Of a DNA stretch of 64,000 bases, positions 8,455 through 16,254 are shown one piece after another (the stretch's first letter is position 1; the number at the start of each line of letters is the position of its first letter). The position numbers and the translations under genes are program-made. Source of the DNA: Peribacillus simplex. Its GTDB lineage: Bacteria; Bacillota; Bacilli; Bacillales; DSM-1321. Below the pieces are notes generated by a model that was given only the letters and a program-made list of their open reading frames with translations, made no database searches and was not told the origin of the DNA. The stretch lies in assembly GCF_001542915.1 (NCBI RefSeq), contig NZ_LNNH01000010.1:367039-431038 (forward strand), given 5' to 3'.

Positions 8455-9723
8455 ATGAATAATTCAAAACAAGCTAACTCGAATGCAGATACTACTGAAA
8501 TAAAATTAGCCCTATATATTCAGGAACTATTTGAAGTACTCTATCTGAACTTAGGATTGCAACAGCTCATTGATAAAGCCAGAGAAATACTAGGCCACCC
8601 CATGGTTGTTCATGATATGGGATTTAAGGTGCTAACAGCTTCTTATGATGCACATGAGATTGTAGATTTCACACAAGATGAGCACGGAAATAATTATATT
8701 AATGAAGATACGATTCAGTTTATTCGTTCCAATAATGTTGCGGATAAGGTACGCAAAAAAGGTTCTTCTGAATACATTAAAAAGTTGGAACCTTTAAACG
8801 GAACAAATCTTTCTATAATTAAAATTAATGACATTGAAATTGCACAGTTTGCTGTATATGAGGCAGGAATTAAGTTTAAAGAAATTGATTTTAAACTCAT
8901 CGATAAGATTACCCAGATTTTGTCTGTTGAACTTCAAAAAAGCAATGCATTTAACATGGACCATAGTCTTATACCAAATTATGTTCTTACAGACTTGTTG
9001 GATGGAAAAATAATGACGCAGGATGCTGTTAGAGACAAGCTGCATTATTTAAATTGGATACAAGAAAAGAACCTATATATTATAGTGATATCTAACAAAG
9101 ACCGAAAAGGATTAGACTTTAAAATTCCAGCAGTGGTCCAAGTTTTAAAAGAATTCATTCCACTGGAAAATTGCATTATATTTCAATCAAATATTACAGC
9201 ATTTATTCCCAAAAAACTTTATGAAAAATTATTTATTGGCTCCAAATCAGAATTTATAAATTTATTAGAAAGAAATGAATTAAGAGCAGGAATTAGCTTG
9301 AATCTCTCTGAAATTTCTGATTGCAAAAGATATTATTTACAAGCAATAGAGGCCCTTGAGATTGGAAAGAAACAAAATATTATCGTATCTTTTTTTAAGG
9401 ACTCTGCACTAAATATCATTTCTGACTTAATTAAAAGCAAGTACAATTATATGGATTTTTGTCATCCGGCAGTAATAAAAATTATAGAGTTTGATCAGCA
9501 AAACCAAACAGATTTATTACTTACACTTAAGCACTATCTTTACTATAGGAGTTCACCAAATGAAGCATCTAAAGTGTTGTGCATCCATAGAAATACCCTA
9601 TTTTATCGAATCAATAAAATAAAGGACATGACTGGAATTGATTTAAATCATGTAACTGAAATATCGCAGCTCTATTTTTCAATAAGGCTTCTAGAAATTA
9701 ACGGTTATGAAATTAATGCATGA
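8455..9723 (+). CDS. PucR-family (CdaR-type) transcriptional regulator
   Basis: The protein has 422 residues. The C-terminus holds the PucR helix-turn-helix: LLLTLKHYLYYRSSPNEASK, then VLCIHRNTLFYRINKIKDMT, then GIDL. The middle region resembles the GGDEF-like domain of this family. The N-terminal part (about 30-160) has a GAF-like sensory pattern in place of the classic PucR N-domain. GGAGA lies before the ATG. It probably regulates the divergent SnoaL-like gene and perhaps itself. Confidence 0.85.
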   Translation: MNNSKQANSNADTTEIKLALYIQELFEVLYLNLGLQQLIDKAREILGHPMVVHDMGFKVLTASYDAHEIVDFTQDEHGNNYINEDTIQFIRSNNVADKVRKKGSSEYIKKLEPLNGTNLSIIKINDIEIAQFAVYEAGIKFKEIDFKLIDKITQILSVELQKSNAFNMDHSLIPNYVLTDLLDGKIMTQDAVRDKLHYLNWIQEKNLYIIVISNKDRKGLDFKIPAVVQVLKEFIPLENCIIFQSNITAFIPKKLYEKLFIGSKSEFINLLERNELRAGISLNLSEISDCKRYYLQAIEALEIGKKQNIIVSFFKDSALNIISDLIKSKYNYMDFCHPAVIKIIEFDQQNQTDLLLTLKHYLYYRSSPNEASKVLCIHRNTLFYRINKIKDMTGIDLNHVTEISQLYFSIRLLEINGYEINA

Positions 9724-9861
9724 ATTTGAATGCTCTCACCCGCAGTATCTAAGGCTATACTTGTAATTTGTTTTACCTTATCGATAGGCTTCAAAAGTGA
9801 TAGTGAAGGGGTACCACCAAGTTAGCGATGGCATTTTCCTGACTATTTTAAAAACTTTAAT

Positions 9862-9916
9862 AAAAAAAGGAGAGAACATATTAGCCATGCATAATATGTT
9901 CTCTCCTTTTTCTTTT
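9862..9916 (+). terminator. Intrinsic terminator of the PucR-type gene
   Basis: AGGAGAGAACATATT pairs with AATATGTTCTCTCCT, followed by TTTTCTTTT. Confidence 0.9.
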
Positions 9917-9919
9917 ATA

Positions 9920-9946
9920 GAACTAACGCACGGGTTAGTTTAAGTA
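9920..9946 (-). repeat. Dispersed repeat, right module only
   Basis: AACTAACGCACGGGTTAGTT, a 7-base-stem hairpin, 50 bases 3' of the small gene at 9996. Confidence 0.7.
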
Positions 9947-9995
9947 CATTTTTACACAATCTTATGGTTTGAACATTAAACATTTAAAAAGCACT

Positions 9996-10211
9996 CTAAA
10001 AATATAGTTTCTTTATAACACATAATTGAGGATTCGTAATTAATTTAGCTTTCGCTATTCCTCGCTTAAATCTTACATTGTTTAACCATTCAACAATTGC
10101 TTTTGCATCATAATTAGTGTGAATTCTTTCTCCATTTTCTAAAGCCCAATATTCTGTATTCTTTTCCTCGTCAAAAATCCAATTTAGAAAGTCCTCCTGA
10201 ATACTGTTCAT
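9996..10211 (-). CDS. Small hypothetical protein (71 aa)
   Basis: Acidic N-terminus MNSIQEDFLNWIFDEEKNTE, then IVEWLNNVRFKRGIAKAKLI. AGGTAGGAAG precedes the ATG. No membrane segment or known motif is seen. It is likely a soluble Bacillus-specific protein; function unknown. It is flanked by dispersed repeat copies on both sides. Confidence 0.55.
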   Translation of the reverse strand: MNSIQEDFLNWIFDEEKNTEYWALENGERIHTNYDAKAIVEWLNNVRFKRGIAKAKLITNPQLCVIKKLYF

Positions 10212-10341
10212 CTTCCTACCTACTTTTGTTGAACAAAAGAAATGTATTGAATAAAATCGTTACCAAAGTCAATTTTTATAATCATAAGATTTGAACTCCT
10301 TAAAATCGTTTTGAAATGAAGCTATTATAGCATTCCTTATG

Positions 10342-10416
10342 CAACTAACCTGCCCCTTTAGTTCCGTAAGAAAAAGGCTGCCGCAGCAACCCCTGATATT
10401 TCAACCGTTTGTTCAA
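10342..10416 (-). repeat. Triple-hairpin repeat, diverged full copy
   Basis: AACTAACCTGCCCCTTTAGT left module, GGCTGCCGCAGCAACC centre, CAACCGTTTGTTCAAG right end. It lies directly 3' of the gene at 10423. Confidence 0.8.
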
Positions 10417-10422
10417 GAAATA

Positions 10423-10722
10423 CTACCACATCGGCTCCTCCTTGTTACTGAGTTTATATAGAAATGGCATCCAAACAAACACTAAAACATAAGAAACTAA
10501 TTCTGAAGCTAAGATATAACCCTGAGGTACACCAAATGATACTAACGGTAGCCAAATTAAAAATGGAGTAAATACAAATAGACTTAATCGATTTTTTGAT
10601 TTTTTTGAAACGTATTGGAATCCCTCACAGAAGGAACATTTTAACCTACTTTTAAACGTGAATAATTTTACAAAAGTTTCTTTCCAGCTCCACTTATAAC
10701 CACAATTCTGACAGGTTGGCAT
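10423..10722 (-). CDS. Putative zinc-ribbon membrane protein (TIGR04104-like)
   Basis: The protein has 99 residues. It starts MPTCQNCGYKWSWKETFVKL and has a second CSFC pair around residues 30-33. This CxxC-about 20-CxxC spacing is typical of the TIGR04104 'cxxc_20_cxxc' family. Two hydrophobic segments follow (LSLFVFTPFLIWLPLVSF and LASELVSYVLVFVWMPFL). AAAGGAG precedes the ATG. Zinc binding is inferred from the four cysteines; role unknown. Confidence 0.8.
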   Translation of the reverse strand: MPTCQNCGYKWSWKETFVKLFTFKSRLKCSFCEGFQYVSKKSKNRLSLFVFTPFLIWLPLVSFGVPQGYILASELVSYVLVFVWMPFLYKLSNKEEPMW

Positions 10723-10788
10723 ATTAAACTACTCCTTTTTTATACATATCTCTACCATTATTTTAACATAAAATTACATTTTCTTAAT

Positions 10789-10876
10789 GAACTATCCTGC
10801 CCCTTTAGTTCCATAAGAAAAGAGCTGCCTTAATGACAGCTCCGATCTTCAGCTAATGCACCCGTTTGTTTAAGTG
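10789..10876 (-). repeat. Triple-hairpin repeat, full copy
   Basis: AACTATCCTGCCCCTTTAGT left module (left stem partly unpaired), AGCTGCCTTAATGACAGCT centre, CTAATGCACCCGTTTG right module. It lies 3' of the gene at 10931. Confidence 0.85.
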
Positions 10877-10930
10877 TATTTAGTCACAATGAGAAAGTTG
10901 GTAAAACAAGAAACGAAGTTCTTAATATTA

Positions 10931-11161
10931 TTAAAAACTCCGTCTACTATGTGAAAATTTATTTGATTCTTTAGTATCTATTTTAAATTTCCTATATTCC
11001 CAAAAGAACCTTATTAAATAAGCGATTATTACACCAACAGGACCTCCCCAGGATGCTGGTCCTTTAATAAGTATATAACTTGAAATCCATCCTAAAATCA
11101 TAGCGAATGCAAAAATAATTAAATCTATTTTTTTCTTTTTAAAAAATGCCTTAAAATACAC
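10931..11161 (-). CDS. Small two-helix membrane protein (76 aa)
   Basis: The frame opens with a GTG at 11170, but that codon touches the ribosome binding site. The GTG at 11161 (reading MYFKAFFKKKKIDL) lies 6-7 bases after TAGGTG and is preferred. Two hydrophobic stretches, LIIFAFAMILGWISSYILI and GPVGVIIAYLIRFFW, are followed by a basic tail. No family was recognised. Confidence 0.55.
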   Translation of the reverse strand: MYFKAFFKKKKIDLIIFAFAMILGWISSYILIKGPASWGGPVGVIIAYLIRFFWEYRKFKIDTKESNKFSHSRRSF

Positions 11162-11217
11162 TGTTTTCACCTACCAATAAGTATTGATTCTATATTATTG
11201 TTTTAATATTTTTATCT

Positions 11218-11299
11218 TACTATCCTGCCCCCAATCGTTCCATAAGAAAGAGCTGCCTTTAAGACAGCTCTTTTCTCCAGCTATCGCACCTGTTAGTTA
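11218..11299 (-). repeat. Triple-hairpin repeat, full copy
   Basis: CTATCCTGCCCCCAATCG left, AGCTGCCTTTAAGACAGCT centre, CTATCGCACCTGTTAG right. It lies immediately 3' of the gene at 11306. Confidence 0.8.
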
Positions 11300-11305
11300 T
11301 TTCAC

Positions 11306-11770
11306 TTAACATTCATCGGGCTTTTCATCAAGTACCCAAGAGATATCAGCCCCAAATTCCAACTGCACGACAGGATTCGGGAAGCATTCTGGTACAAACT
11401 CTAGGTCGTAAGAAAAACCTATTGTAAAGTTCTTTATACGAACTGTATTAGTATCATTCCAAGTAGACGTTGTACACAATTCTCCTTCCAACACTCTACC
11501 AACTAAATGATAAATACCTATGTATGCACGTATTCCGCATTCATTTGTAGGATAATCAGAGAGGTGTCCTGGTTTAGTAGGATCAATGCCTAGTCTACTG
11601 AATATATTTGCTACGGAAGTATCTATATACTTACAAGCAGCCACAAAATTGTTGCAGTATAGACAACTACATACCTCTATACCTTTTTTATAAAATTCTC
11701 GGGTCTTATCAATATCAACTTCTAATAACCAATTCTGTATTTTAATCTGTTGCAGCATTTCGACACCCAC
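11306..11770 (-). CDS. Hypothetical cysteine-rich protein (154 aa)
   Basis: The start is GTG at 11770, with GGAG 11 bases before it; an internal ATG (MLQQIKIQNWLLEVDIDKT) is the alternative. It is soluble, with a CSCLYC cluster near residue 34-39 and further cysteines at about 46, 80 and 98, possibly a metal site. Strands near the C-terminus (FTIGFSYDLEFVPECFP, VVQLEFGADISWVLDE) suggest a beta-rich end. No family was recognised. Confidence 0.65.
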   Translation of the reverse strand: MGVEMLQQIKIQNWLLEVDIDKTREFYKKGIEVCSCLYCNNFVAACKYIDTSVANIFSRLGIDPTKPGHLSDYPTNECGIRAYIGIYHLVGRVLEGELCTTSTWNDTNTVRIKNFTIGFSYDLEFVPECFPNPVVQLEFGADISWVLDEKPDEC

Positions 11771-11828
11771 TTCTTCAAAATCTCCTGATACCCCTTTATT
11801 CGGTCATCATTTTAAAATTCCTTGTTGA

Positions 11829-11909
11829 ACTAACCTGCCCCGTTAGTTGCATAACGAAAAAGCTGCCATAATGACAACTTTGATCTTCAGCAAACGCACC
11901 CGTTAGTTC
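11829..11909 (-). repeat. Triple-hairpin repeat, full copy
   Basis: AACTAAC/GTTAGTT left stem is perfect around CTGCCCC; centre AGCTGCCATAATGACAACT; right module AAACGCACCCGTTAG. A further segment (ACTTATCGCAGAGTTGACAC) continues to 11939 and recurs at 39555. Confidence 0.85.
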
Positions 11910-11945
11910 ATTAAGACTTATCGCAGAGTTGACACAAACTACGAC

Positions 11946-11971
11946 ATAAAAAAAGACGGATTTACCGTCTA
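11946..11971 (-). terminator. Terminator overlapping the stop of the YesK-like gene
   Basis: On the minus strand AGACGGTAAATCCGTCT is followed by a T-run. The same architecture recurs at 28161. Confidence 0.85.
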
Positions 11972-12256
11972 AAATTTATGAGTATCTTTTGTCCTATAAA
12001 AAATAAATAGACTGTTTATAAGTTGTGTAATTGCTCCCAGTCCCAAATAAACAAAACCAGAAATCGAAACAGCCATTCCTTCAAAACCTCCTACAATTAA
12101 AAGGCCAGATACGAGATTAATAATACCTAAAAGTATGAAAATAAGTGGACAAGCAATGGCTAATCTTTTTTTGTTCTTTGTAAGGGCTATTACAAAAGTA
12201 ACTAGAAGAATAAAGGTAATAACGTAACTTGAATAAGAAGAGAATAAAAAATCCAT
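11969..12256 (-). CDS. YesK-like small membrane protein
   Basis: The protein has 95 residues and three hydrophobic segments. The central motif LLIVGGFEGMAVSISGFVYL closely matches LMLIGGFAGMGVSMVGAIIL in the protein at 27607, so the two are paralogues. From memory the pattern fits the YesK family of Bacillus. GAGGTGATTTA precedes the ATG. Function unknown. Confidence 0.7.
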   Translation of the reverse strand: MDFLFSSYSSYVITFILLVTFVIALTKNKKRLAIACPLIFILLGIINLVSGLLIVGGFEGMAVSISGFVYLGLGAITQLINSLFIFYRTKDTHKF

Positions 12257-12383
12257 TAAATCACCTCTTTGGTAATTAGGTTAATAACTAATTTTACCAT
12301 AAAAATACAATTGGTTATACCAATAACAATTATTCTATTCTCATTATTTTGTATTGTCACAGTACGAGTACACTATGCTTGTT

Positions 12384-12447
12384 GAACTATCCTGCCCCTT
12401 TAGTTCCATTAGAAAAGGTTACCGCAGCAACCGCACTCGGTAGTTCA
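12384..12447 (-). repeat. Triple-hairpin repeat, shortened
   Basis: AACTATCCTGCCCCTTTAGT left, GGTTACCGCAGCAACC centre, GCACTCGGTAGTT right. It lies 87 bases 3' of the gene at 12534. Confidence 0.75.
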
Positions 12448-12533
12448 ACAAGAAAAGGATTCAAATAAATCAGTTTATCCTGATACCACGGTTATTTTTG
12501 GTTCTTCACAAGAAATGACATCAATCGTGTGAT

Positions 12534-12878
12534 TTAAGCAGGAAAACTGATAATGAACGTATTTTCAGAAGGACATATATCTTCTCGTTCATTCGTGGCT
12601 AATTTTGTTAAATCCGAGTACCTTGACTTGGTATATATCCTAAATAGCTCTCCCTTTGATATTTCAGAATTATCTATAGAATATGAAAAACATTCATCAA
12701 TAACAGAATATGAAATATAGGATTCAAATTCTAATTGCACCATAGGTAAATCGTTGTTGAGCCTGCTTCTATTAATAAGCAATCGTAATGAATTTTCTTT
12801 GGGTTCAAATATTTCTTCCAAATAAATAAATCCTTTCCCTTGCATCAATTCATTATAATCCATTTCATCATCACTCAT
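12534..12878 (-). CDS. Hypothetical acidic protein (114 aa)
   Basis: Begins MSDDEMDYNELMQGKGFIYL. It is soluble and acidic, with a strand-rich middle (LRLLINRSRL, MVQLEFESYISY). No strong ribosome binding site precedes the ATG; Met6 is an alternative. It is flanked by dispersed repeats. No family was recognised. Confidence 0.5.
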   Translation of the reverse strand: MSDDEMDYNELMQGKGFIYLEEIFEPKENSLRLLINRSRLNNDLPMVQLEFESYISYSVIDECFSYSIDNSEISKGELFRIYTKSRYSDLTKLATNEREDICPSENTFIISFPA

Positions 12879-12928
12879 TTCTTAATTTCACTTTTTAAAT
12901 TATACTTCATTTTCCAATCGTCTTAATG

Positions 12929-13005
12929 AACTATCCTGCCCCGATAGTTCCATAACAAAAAGAGCTGCCTCAGCAACCTATCTTATTGAAGTAAAGAACC
13001 CGTTA
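12929..13005 (-). repeat. Triple-hairpin repeat, full copy with compensated stem
   Basis: AACTATC-CTGCCCC-GATAGTT keeps pairing relative to AACTAAC/GTTAGTT by a coupled change. Centre AGCTGCCTCAGCAACCT; right end AGAACCCGTTAG. Confidence 0.85.
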
Positions 13006-13013
13006 GCCATCCA

Positions 13014-13270
13014 TGAAGCGCAAAAATCAGCGCTTCACCACAGAGAATGAAAATTGGTCTCTATGTCGATAATGTTTTAATGGCTGGCGAAGAAGGTCGT
13101 TGAACTATGGTGCCTTTGAGCCCATCCGTTAGTCTGACTCCGACGACCACGGTGTACCACCGACTGTCGCGCCCTTTATGGGTAGCACTCATGGGAGATT
13201 AATCCTTTTTTGGTCGTCGCGCTAGCCTCTACTTATTTTTCTATATTTGGAGGTTTTTTGTTTAACGATT
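13014..13270. other. GC-rich structured non-coding block (possible insertion-sequence end)
   Basis: An island more GC-rich than its surroundings with several hairpins. These are TGAAGCGC/GCGCTTCA (13014-13037), CGGTG/CACCG (about 13150), a CCC/GGG stem around the CCCTTTATGGG region, and CGACGACCA pairing with TGGTCGTCG about 70 bases apart. It ends in TTTGGAGGTTTTTTG, an unused ribosome binding site. No ORF fits. It resembles, from memory, the non-coding left end of Bacillus IS110-family elements, but this is unverified. No gene is seen between 12879 and 13418. Confidence 0.4.
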
Positions 13271-13418
13271 TACCAAACCAATCAGATCACTCATAAAGCT
13301 CAGCCTTTTTTTTAAAAGCGTTTTTACTGGGTCTATTTTGTTGTGTTTTTTTCTAGGTTTTGAGGTTTTTTAATTTTCATGGGAGTTTAAGTGCATTTTT
13401 TCACAATCGTTGGCTTTT

Positions 13419-13742
13419 TTAAAACAAAAACCTAAGAGTAGCCATACACACTATGCCCACTAAAACTGTAACGGACAAACTCTTCGTCCATATGGCTACA
13501 ATAAGAGTAGGTATTATACCAGCAAGAACGCTCCAATCAACCGATAGTAATGATTCATCTTCAATGATGAAGCTATCAACGATTAGTGCAGCAAAAATAC
13601 AAATAGGGATAAATGAAAGCCATTTGACCACAATTTTCGGGAGCTCAATATTTCTTATAACTATAAATGGAATAATTCTCGGAATAAAGGTTACAATAGC
13701 ACACCCTAAAATGACTAATAAAACGGATATATTAATACTCAT
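13419..13742 (-). CDS. azlD: AzlD-type branched-chain amino acid exporter small subunit
   Basis: The protein has 107 residues starting MSINISVLLVILGCAIVTFI, with about four membrane segments and the AzlD-type FIPRIIPFIVIR. The frame extends upstream, but the ATG at 13742 overlaps the stop of azlC as ATGA, implying translational coupling. In the family AzlC and AzlD together export branched-chain amino acids such as leucine and 4-azaleucine. The XRE-cupin gene divergent from azlC probably regulates the pair. Confidence 0.9.
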   Translation of the reverse strand: MSINISVLLVILGCAIVTFIPRIIPFIVIRNIELPKIVVKWLSFIPICIFAALIVDSFIIEDESLLSVDWSVLAGIIPTLIVAIWTKSLSVTVLVGIVCMATLRFLF

Positions 13743-14464
13743 TTGTCTTTTACCACTCCAATCGTTGCAACGATTATTGTCGATAAGATAATTGCAATAT
13801 AAGATGGAACAAGCATACATAGTACCAGCATCAATAAAACTACATAAACAATTAATGATAGATAAAACTTCAATCTACCTTGATCAATATTTTGTAATTG
13901 CAAAACAAGTAATGCCAAAAACATAGCTGTTAAAGAGAAATCTAATCCAAATGCTTCTGGATTTGAAATCCATTTACCAAAGATAGCGCCCAACATACAA
14001 GATAAAATCCAGAATATATAAGCCGTTACATTCAGTCCATTCATCCATTGAGCACTCATAATTTCTTTTTTAGCAAGTTTATTAACGGCTACACCAAATG
14101 ACTCATCTGTTACAAGAGCTCCAATACCGATATTTTTCATTAAAGAATATTTTGTAAAGTGGGGAGCCAATGTCATACTTAATAAAAAATTCCGCAAATT
14201 CACTATGAAAGTTGTAAATAAAATGACTGAAATAGGACTTCCTGATACTAACAGTGCACAAATAATAAATTGAGATGCACCAGCATAAACTAATGCCGAT
14301 AAAAGAGTTACTTCGAAAAGACTTAGATTTGATGAAGCTCCAACAATCCCCGCAGCAATTCCAATGCTGATATAGCCAATTAAAGTAGGAATACAATCTT
14401 TTACTCCTTGAGAAAATGTAGGGAGAGTTTCTTCGCTATTTATTTCTTTTGCTAATTCATTCAT
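13739..14464 (-). CDS. azlC: AzlC-type branched-chain amino acid exporter
   Basis: The protein has 241 residues and about six to seven membrane segments. The family signature is clear: GVKDCIPTLIGYISIGIAAG, then LLSALVYAGASQFIICALL and NLRNFLLSMTLAPHF, then TDESFGVAVNK. GGTGG lies before the ATG. It is the first gene of the azlCD unit, with three evenly spaced direct repeats in its promoter region at 14482-14530. Confidence 0.92.
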   Translation of the reverse strand: MNELAKEINSEETLPTFSQGVKDCIPTLIGYISIGIAAGIVGASSNLSLFEVTLLSALVYAGASQFIICALLVSGSPISVILFTTFIVNLRNFLLSMTLAPHFTKYSLMKNIGIGALVTDESFGVAVNKLAKKEIMSAQWMNGLNVTAYIFWILSCMLGAIFGKWISNPEAFGLDFSLTAMFLALLVLQLQNIDQGRLKFYLSLIVYVVLLMLVLCMLVPSYIAIILSTIIVATIGVVKDK

Positions 14465-14481
14465 AGTTGCACCACCTTTTA

Positions 14482-14530
14482 GTCTGTTATGTTAAATGTA
14501 TGTCTGTTATATTGTATATGCGTATGTTAT
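14482..14530. promoter_or_regulatory. Three direct repeats at 20-bp spacing, azlC/regulator promoter
   Basis: GTCTGTTAT (14482-14490), GTCTGTTAT (14502-14510) and GTATGTTAT (14522-14530) repeat with an exact 20-base period. The third overlaps a TATAAT -10 box (14528-14533) for the rightward regulator. This is a likely cooperative binding array on one face of the helix. Confidence 0.6.
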
Positions 14531-14563
14531 AATAAACATAAAAAAGAGTCAAGGAGATTTTTT

Positions 14564-15115
14564 ATGGAATTCATTCAAGAGGTTATAGCTAATAACCTTG
14601 CCCAAATGAGAAAAACGCGAGGATTGAGTTTAGATAAGGTAGCAGAACTGACTGGAGTTAGTAAAGCAATGTTAGCTCAAATTGAAAATGGAAAATCAAA
14701 TCCGACTGTCACCACTCTCTGGAAAATTGCAAATGGGTTACAAGTATCTTTTTCTGCTTTTTTAAAGGAAACTGATAAGCCACAAATTGAAAAAATAAAC
14801 ATCAATCAACTGAACCCATTGCTTGATGATGATGGAAATTATCTTGTATATTCCGTTTTCCCATTTCATCCAGAAAAAAAGTTTGAAATTTTCACTGTAG
14901 ACCTAAAACCTGGTTTTAGTCATATATCCGAAAAGCATTTAGGTGAGGAATATTTACTTATACAACGCGGTACACTTACACTCGATGTTCAAGGTGAGAA
15001 GTTTGAATTAAACACTGATGAGACTATTAAATTTAACGCAAATACTGAACACATTTATATAAACTCTTCTGATGAACTGGTTAGATTCTATTTAATTATC
15101 TCTTATCCCGACTAA
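14564..15115 (+). CDS. XRE-family regulator with C-terminal cupin domain
   Basis: The protein has 183 residues. The frame is open from 14489, but AAGGAG precedes the ATG at 14564. Residues 8-62 are an HTH_3 domain (MRKTRGLSLDKVAELTGVSK, MLAQIENGKSNPTVTTLWKI). Residues about 105-180 form a cupin with the HLGEEYLLIQRGTLTLDVQG core. This architecture is common for regulators of amino acid transport, and it is divergent from azlCD. The cupin ligand is unknown. Confidence 0.9.
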   Translation: MEFIQEVIANNLAQMRKTRGLSLDKVAELTGVSKAMLAQIENGKSNPTVTTLWKIANGLQVSFSAFLKETDKPQIEKININQLNPLLDDDGNYLVYSVFPFHPEKKFEIFTVDLKPGFSHISEKHLGEEYLLIQRGTLTLDVQGEKFELNTDETIKFNANTEHIYINSSDELVRFYLIISYPD

Positions 15116-15146
15116 TATCTATGTCTATTTTCTAGATTTAATTTAA

Positions 15147-15179
15147 TAAAAGTTGCGTAAACAATACGCAACTTTTATT
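15147..15179 (+). terminator. Intrinsic terminator of the XRE-cupin gene
   Basis: AAAAGTTGCGTA and TACGCAACTTTT arms with an A/T tail. Confidence 0.85.
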
Positions 15180-15180
15180 A

Positions 15181-15262
15181 AACTAACCTGCCCCGTTAGT
15201 TCCATAAGAAAAAAGCTGCCTTAAAGACAGCTCCGATCTTCACCTAACGCACATGTTCGTCA
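15181..15262 (-). repeat. Triple-hairpin repeat, full copy
   Basis: Perfect AACTAAC/GTTAGTT left stem, AGCTGCCTTAAAGACAGCT centre, CTAACGCACATGTTCG right. It abuts the rightward terminator but lies 3' of the leftward gene at 15284. Confidence 0.9.
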
Positions 15263-15283
15263 AGTAATGTACGTCATAATTCT

Positions 15284-15574
15284 TTATTCTTTAAATGATA
15301 ACCCTTCTTCTTCTAATGAAGTTCTCAAGGTTGGTAAGGAAGCTGGGCCAATACCGTGAATTTTTAAAATTTCTTTTTCCGTGTGCTTTGATAGTTCTTT
15401 CAACGTGTCGATCCCTTCGTGAACCAATGCATTTCTTGCAGGTGAACTGAGTTTCGAGAGGAAGCCACTTTTTGGCTTATTCTCATTATCACATGTAGGA
15501 CAACTTGGACAGTCACTACTTTTGAAAAACTTATGTCCCTTTTCACAAACCCTTAATTTTTTTTCTACTGTCAG
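15284..15574 (-). CDS. RNA polymerase alpha-CTD-like helix-hairpin-helix protein, CTG start
   Basis: The sequence from TVEKKLRVCEKGHKFFKSSD onwards has a zinc-ribbon-like C-x(13)-C-x2-C-x2-C pattern. It then carries an alpha-CTD/HhH domain, LSSPARNALVHEGIDTLKEL and ILKIHGIGPASLPTLRTSLE. The only canonical in-frame start (TTG, 15592) overlaps the GGAGGG ribosome binding site. CTG at 15574 lies 7 bases after it and gives the N-terminus (M)TVEKK expected from relatives as I recall them. A DNA- or polymerase-binding role is inferred. Confidence 0.7.
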   Translation of the reverse strand: MTVEKKLRVCEKGHKFFKSSDCPSCPTCDNENKPKSGFLSKLSSPARNALVHEGIDTLKELSKHTEKEILKIHGIGPASLPTLRTSLEEEGLSFKE

Positions 15575-15666
15575 AATAATCCCTCCAAACAAATTCAGTA
15601 TCCCATTTTTACATATTATATATATTAGTTATACATTCCCGACAAAAACTATGTATGTCCCTATTC

Positions 15667-15690
15667 AACTATCCTGCCCCGTCAGTTCAA
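15667..15690 (-). repeat. Dispersed repeat, left module only
   Basis: AACTATCCTGCCCCGTCAGT overlaps the 3' end of the gene at 15687. Confidence 0.65.
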
Positions 15691-16079
15691 GAAGGATCAG
15701 CTTCTATAAACTGTTCATAATACTTTTTTGGGTTACTTATTTTGTTTTTAATGAAAAATTCAGCCTGATTTTTAACCATATCAATAAAGTCACTATCACT
15801 TTCACCCTTACGAGTATTCTCGACACTGCCTTCGACGTTAACATAATTTGATTGTACATTTACAATTACCGTCATAATTTTCTTATCTTTAAACGAAACT
15901 GTTCCAATAACTTCTTTATTTTCTAAATCAACAGACGGATAGTCCACTGTTATCCCAGTGGATTTGTACACAGTAAACCCTGGCACTGGTAACATTGGTC
16001 TAATATATTTAAATGTAATATAAAGACCACTGCCAACAATCGGTATCAATAAAATTTTCAAGACAAGCGAACCACCCAT
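15687..16079 (-). CDS. Hypothetical membrane-anchored protein (130 aa)
   Basis: Residues 5-24 (LVLKILLIPIVGSGLYITF) form one N-terminal helix with no cysteine lipobox. A soluble, strand-rich domain follows, with repeated strands VIGTVSFKDKKIMTVIVNVQ and YVNVEGSVENTRKG. GGAGGACAGTA precedes the ATG. It is likely exposed outside. No family was recognised. Confidence 0.6.
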   Translation of the reverse strand: MGGSLVLKILLIPIVGSGLYITFKYIRPMLPVPGFTVYKSTGITVDYPSVDLENKEVIGTVSFKDKKIMTVIVNVQSNYVNVEGSVENTRKGESDSDFIDMVKNQAEFFIKNKISNPKKYYEQFIEADPS

Positions 16080-16137
16080 TACTGTCCTCCTAGCAACAAT
16101 TATCTTCCCTAAATAATACCATATGTTTTTTCTTTAA

Positions 16138-16158
16138 CTAACCTGCCCCGTTAGTCAA
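16138..16158 (-). repeat. Dispersed repeat, left module only
   Basis: AACTAACCTGCCCCGTTAG. It lies at the start of the 342-base gap before glpQ, which otherwise holds only the regulatory sites listed next. Confidence 0.65.
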
Positions 16159-16254
16159 AGTCCCCCTTCTGAAAGAAATTCAATAGTGTTTGCAGCATCT
16201 CGCGGTTTTCCGAAATCCTTTGACTTGTCCAGCAAGGATAGCGATTGATAACTT

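Noticed and set aside
13014-13270. tmRNA, T-box or tRNA reading of the structured island
   Set aside because: No tRNA-like acceptor, T-box core or tag ORF is visible on either strand.
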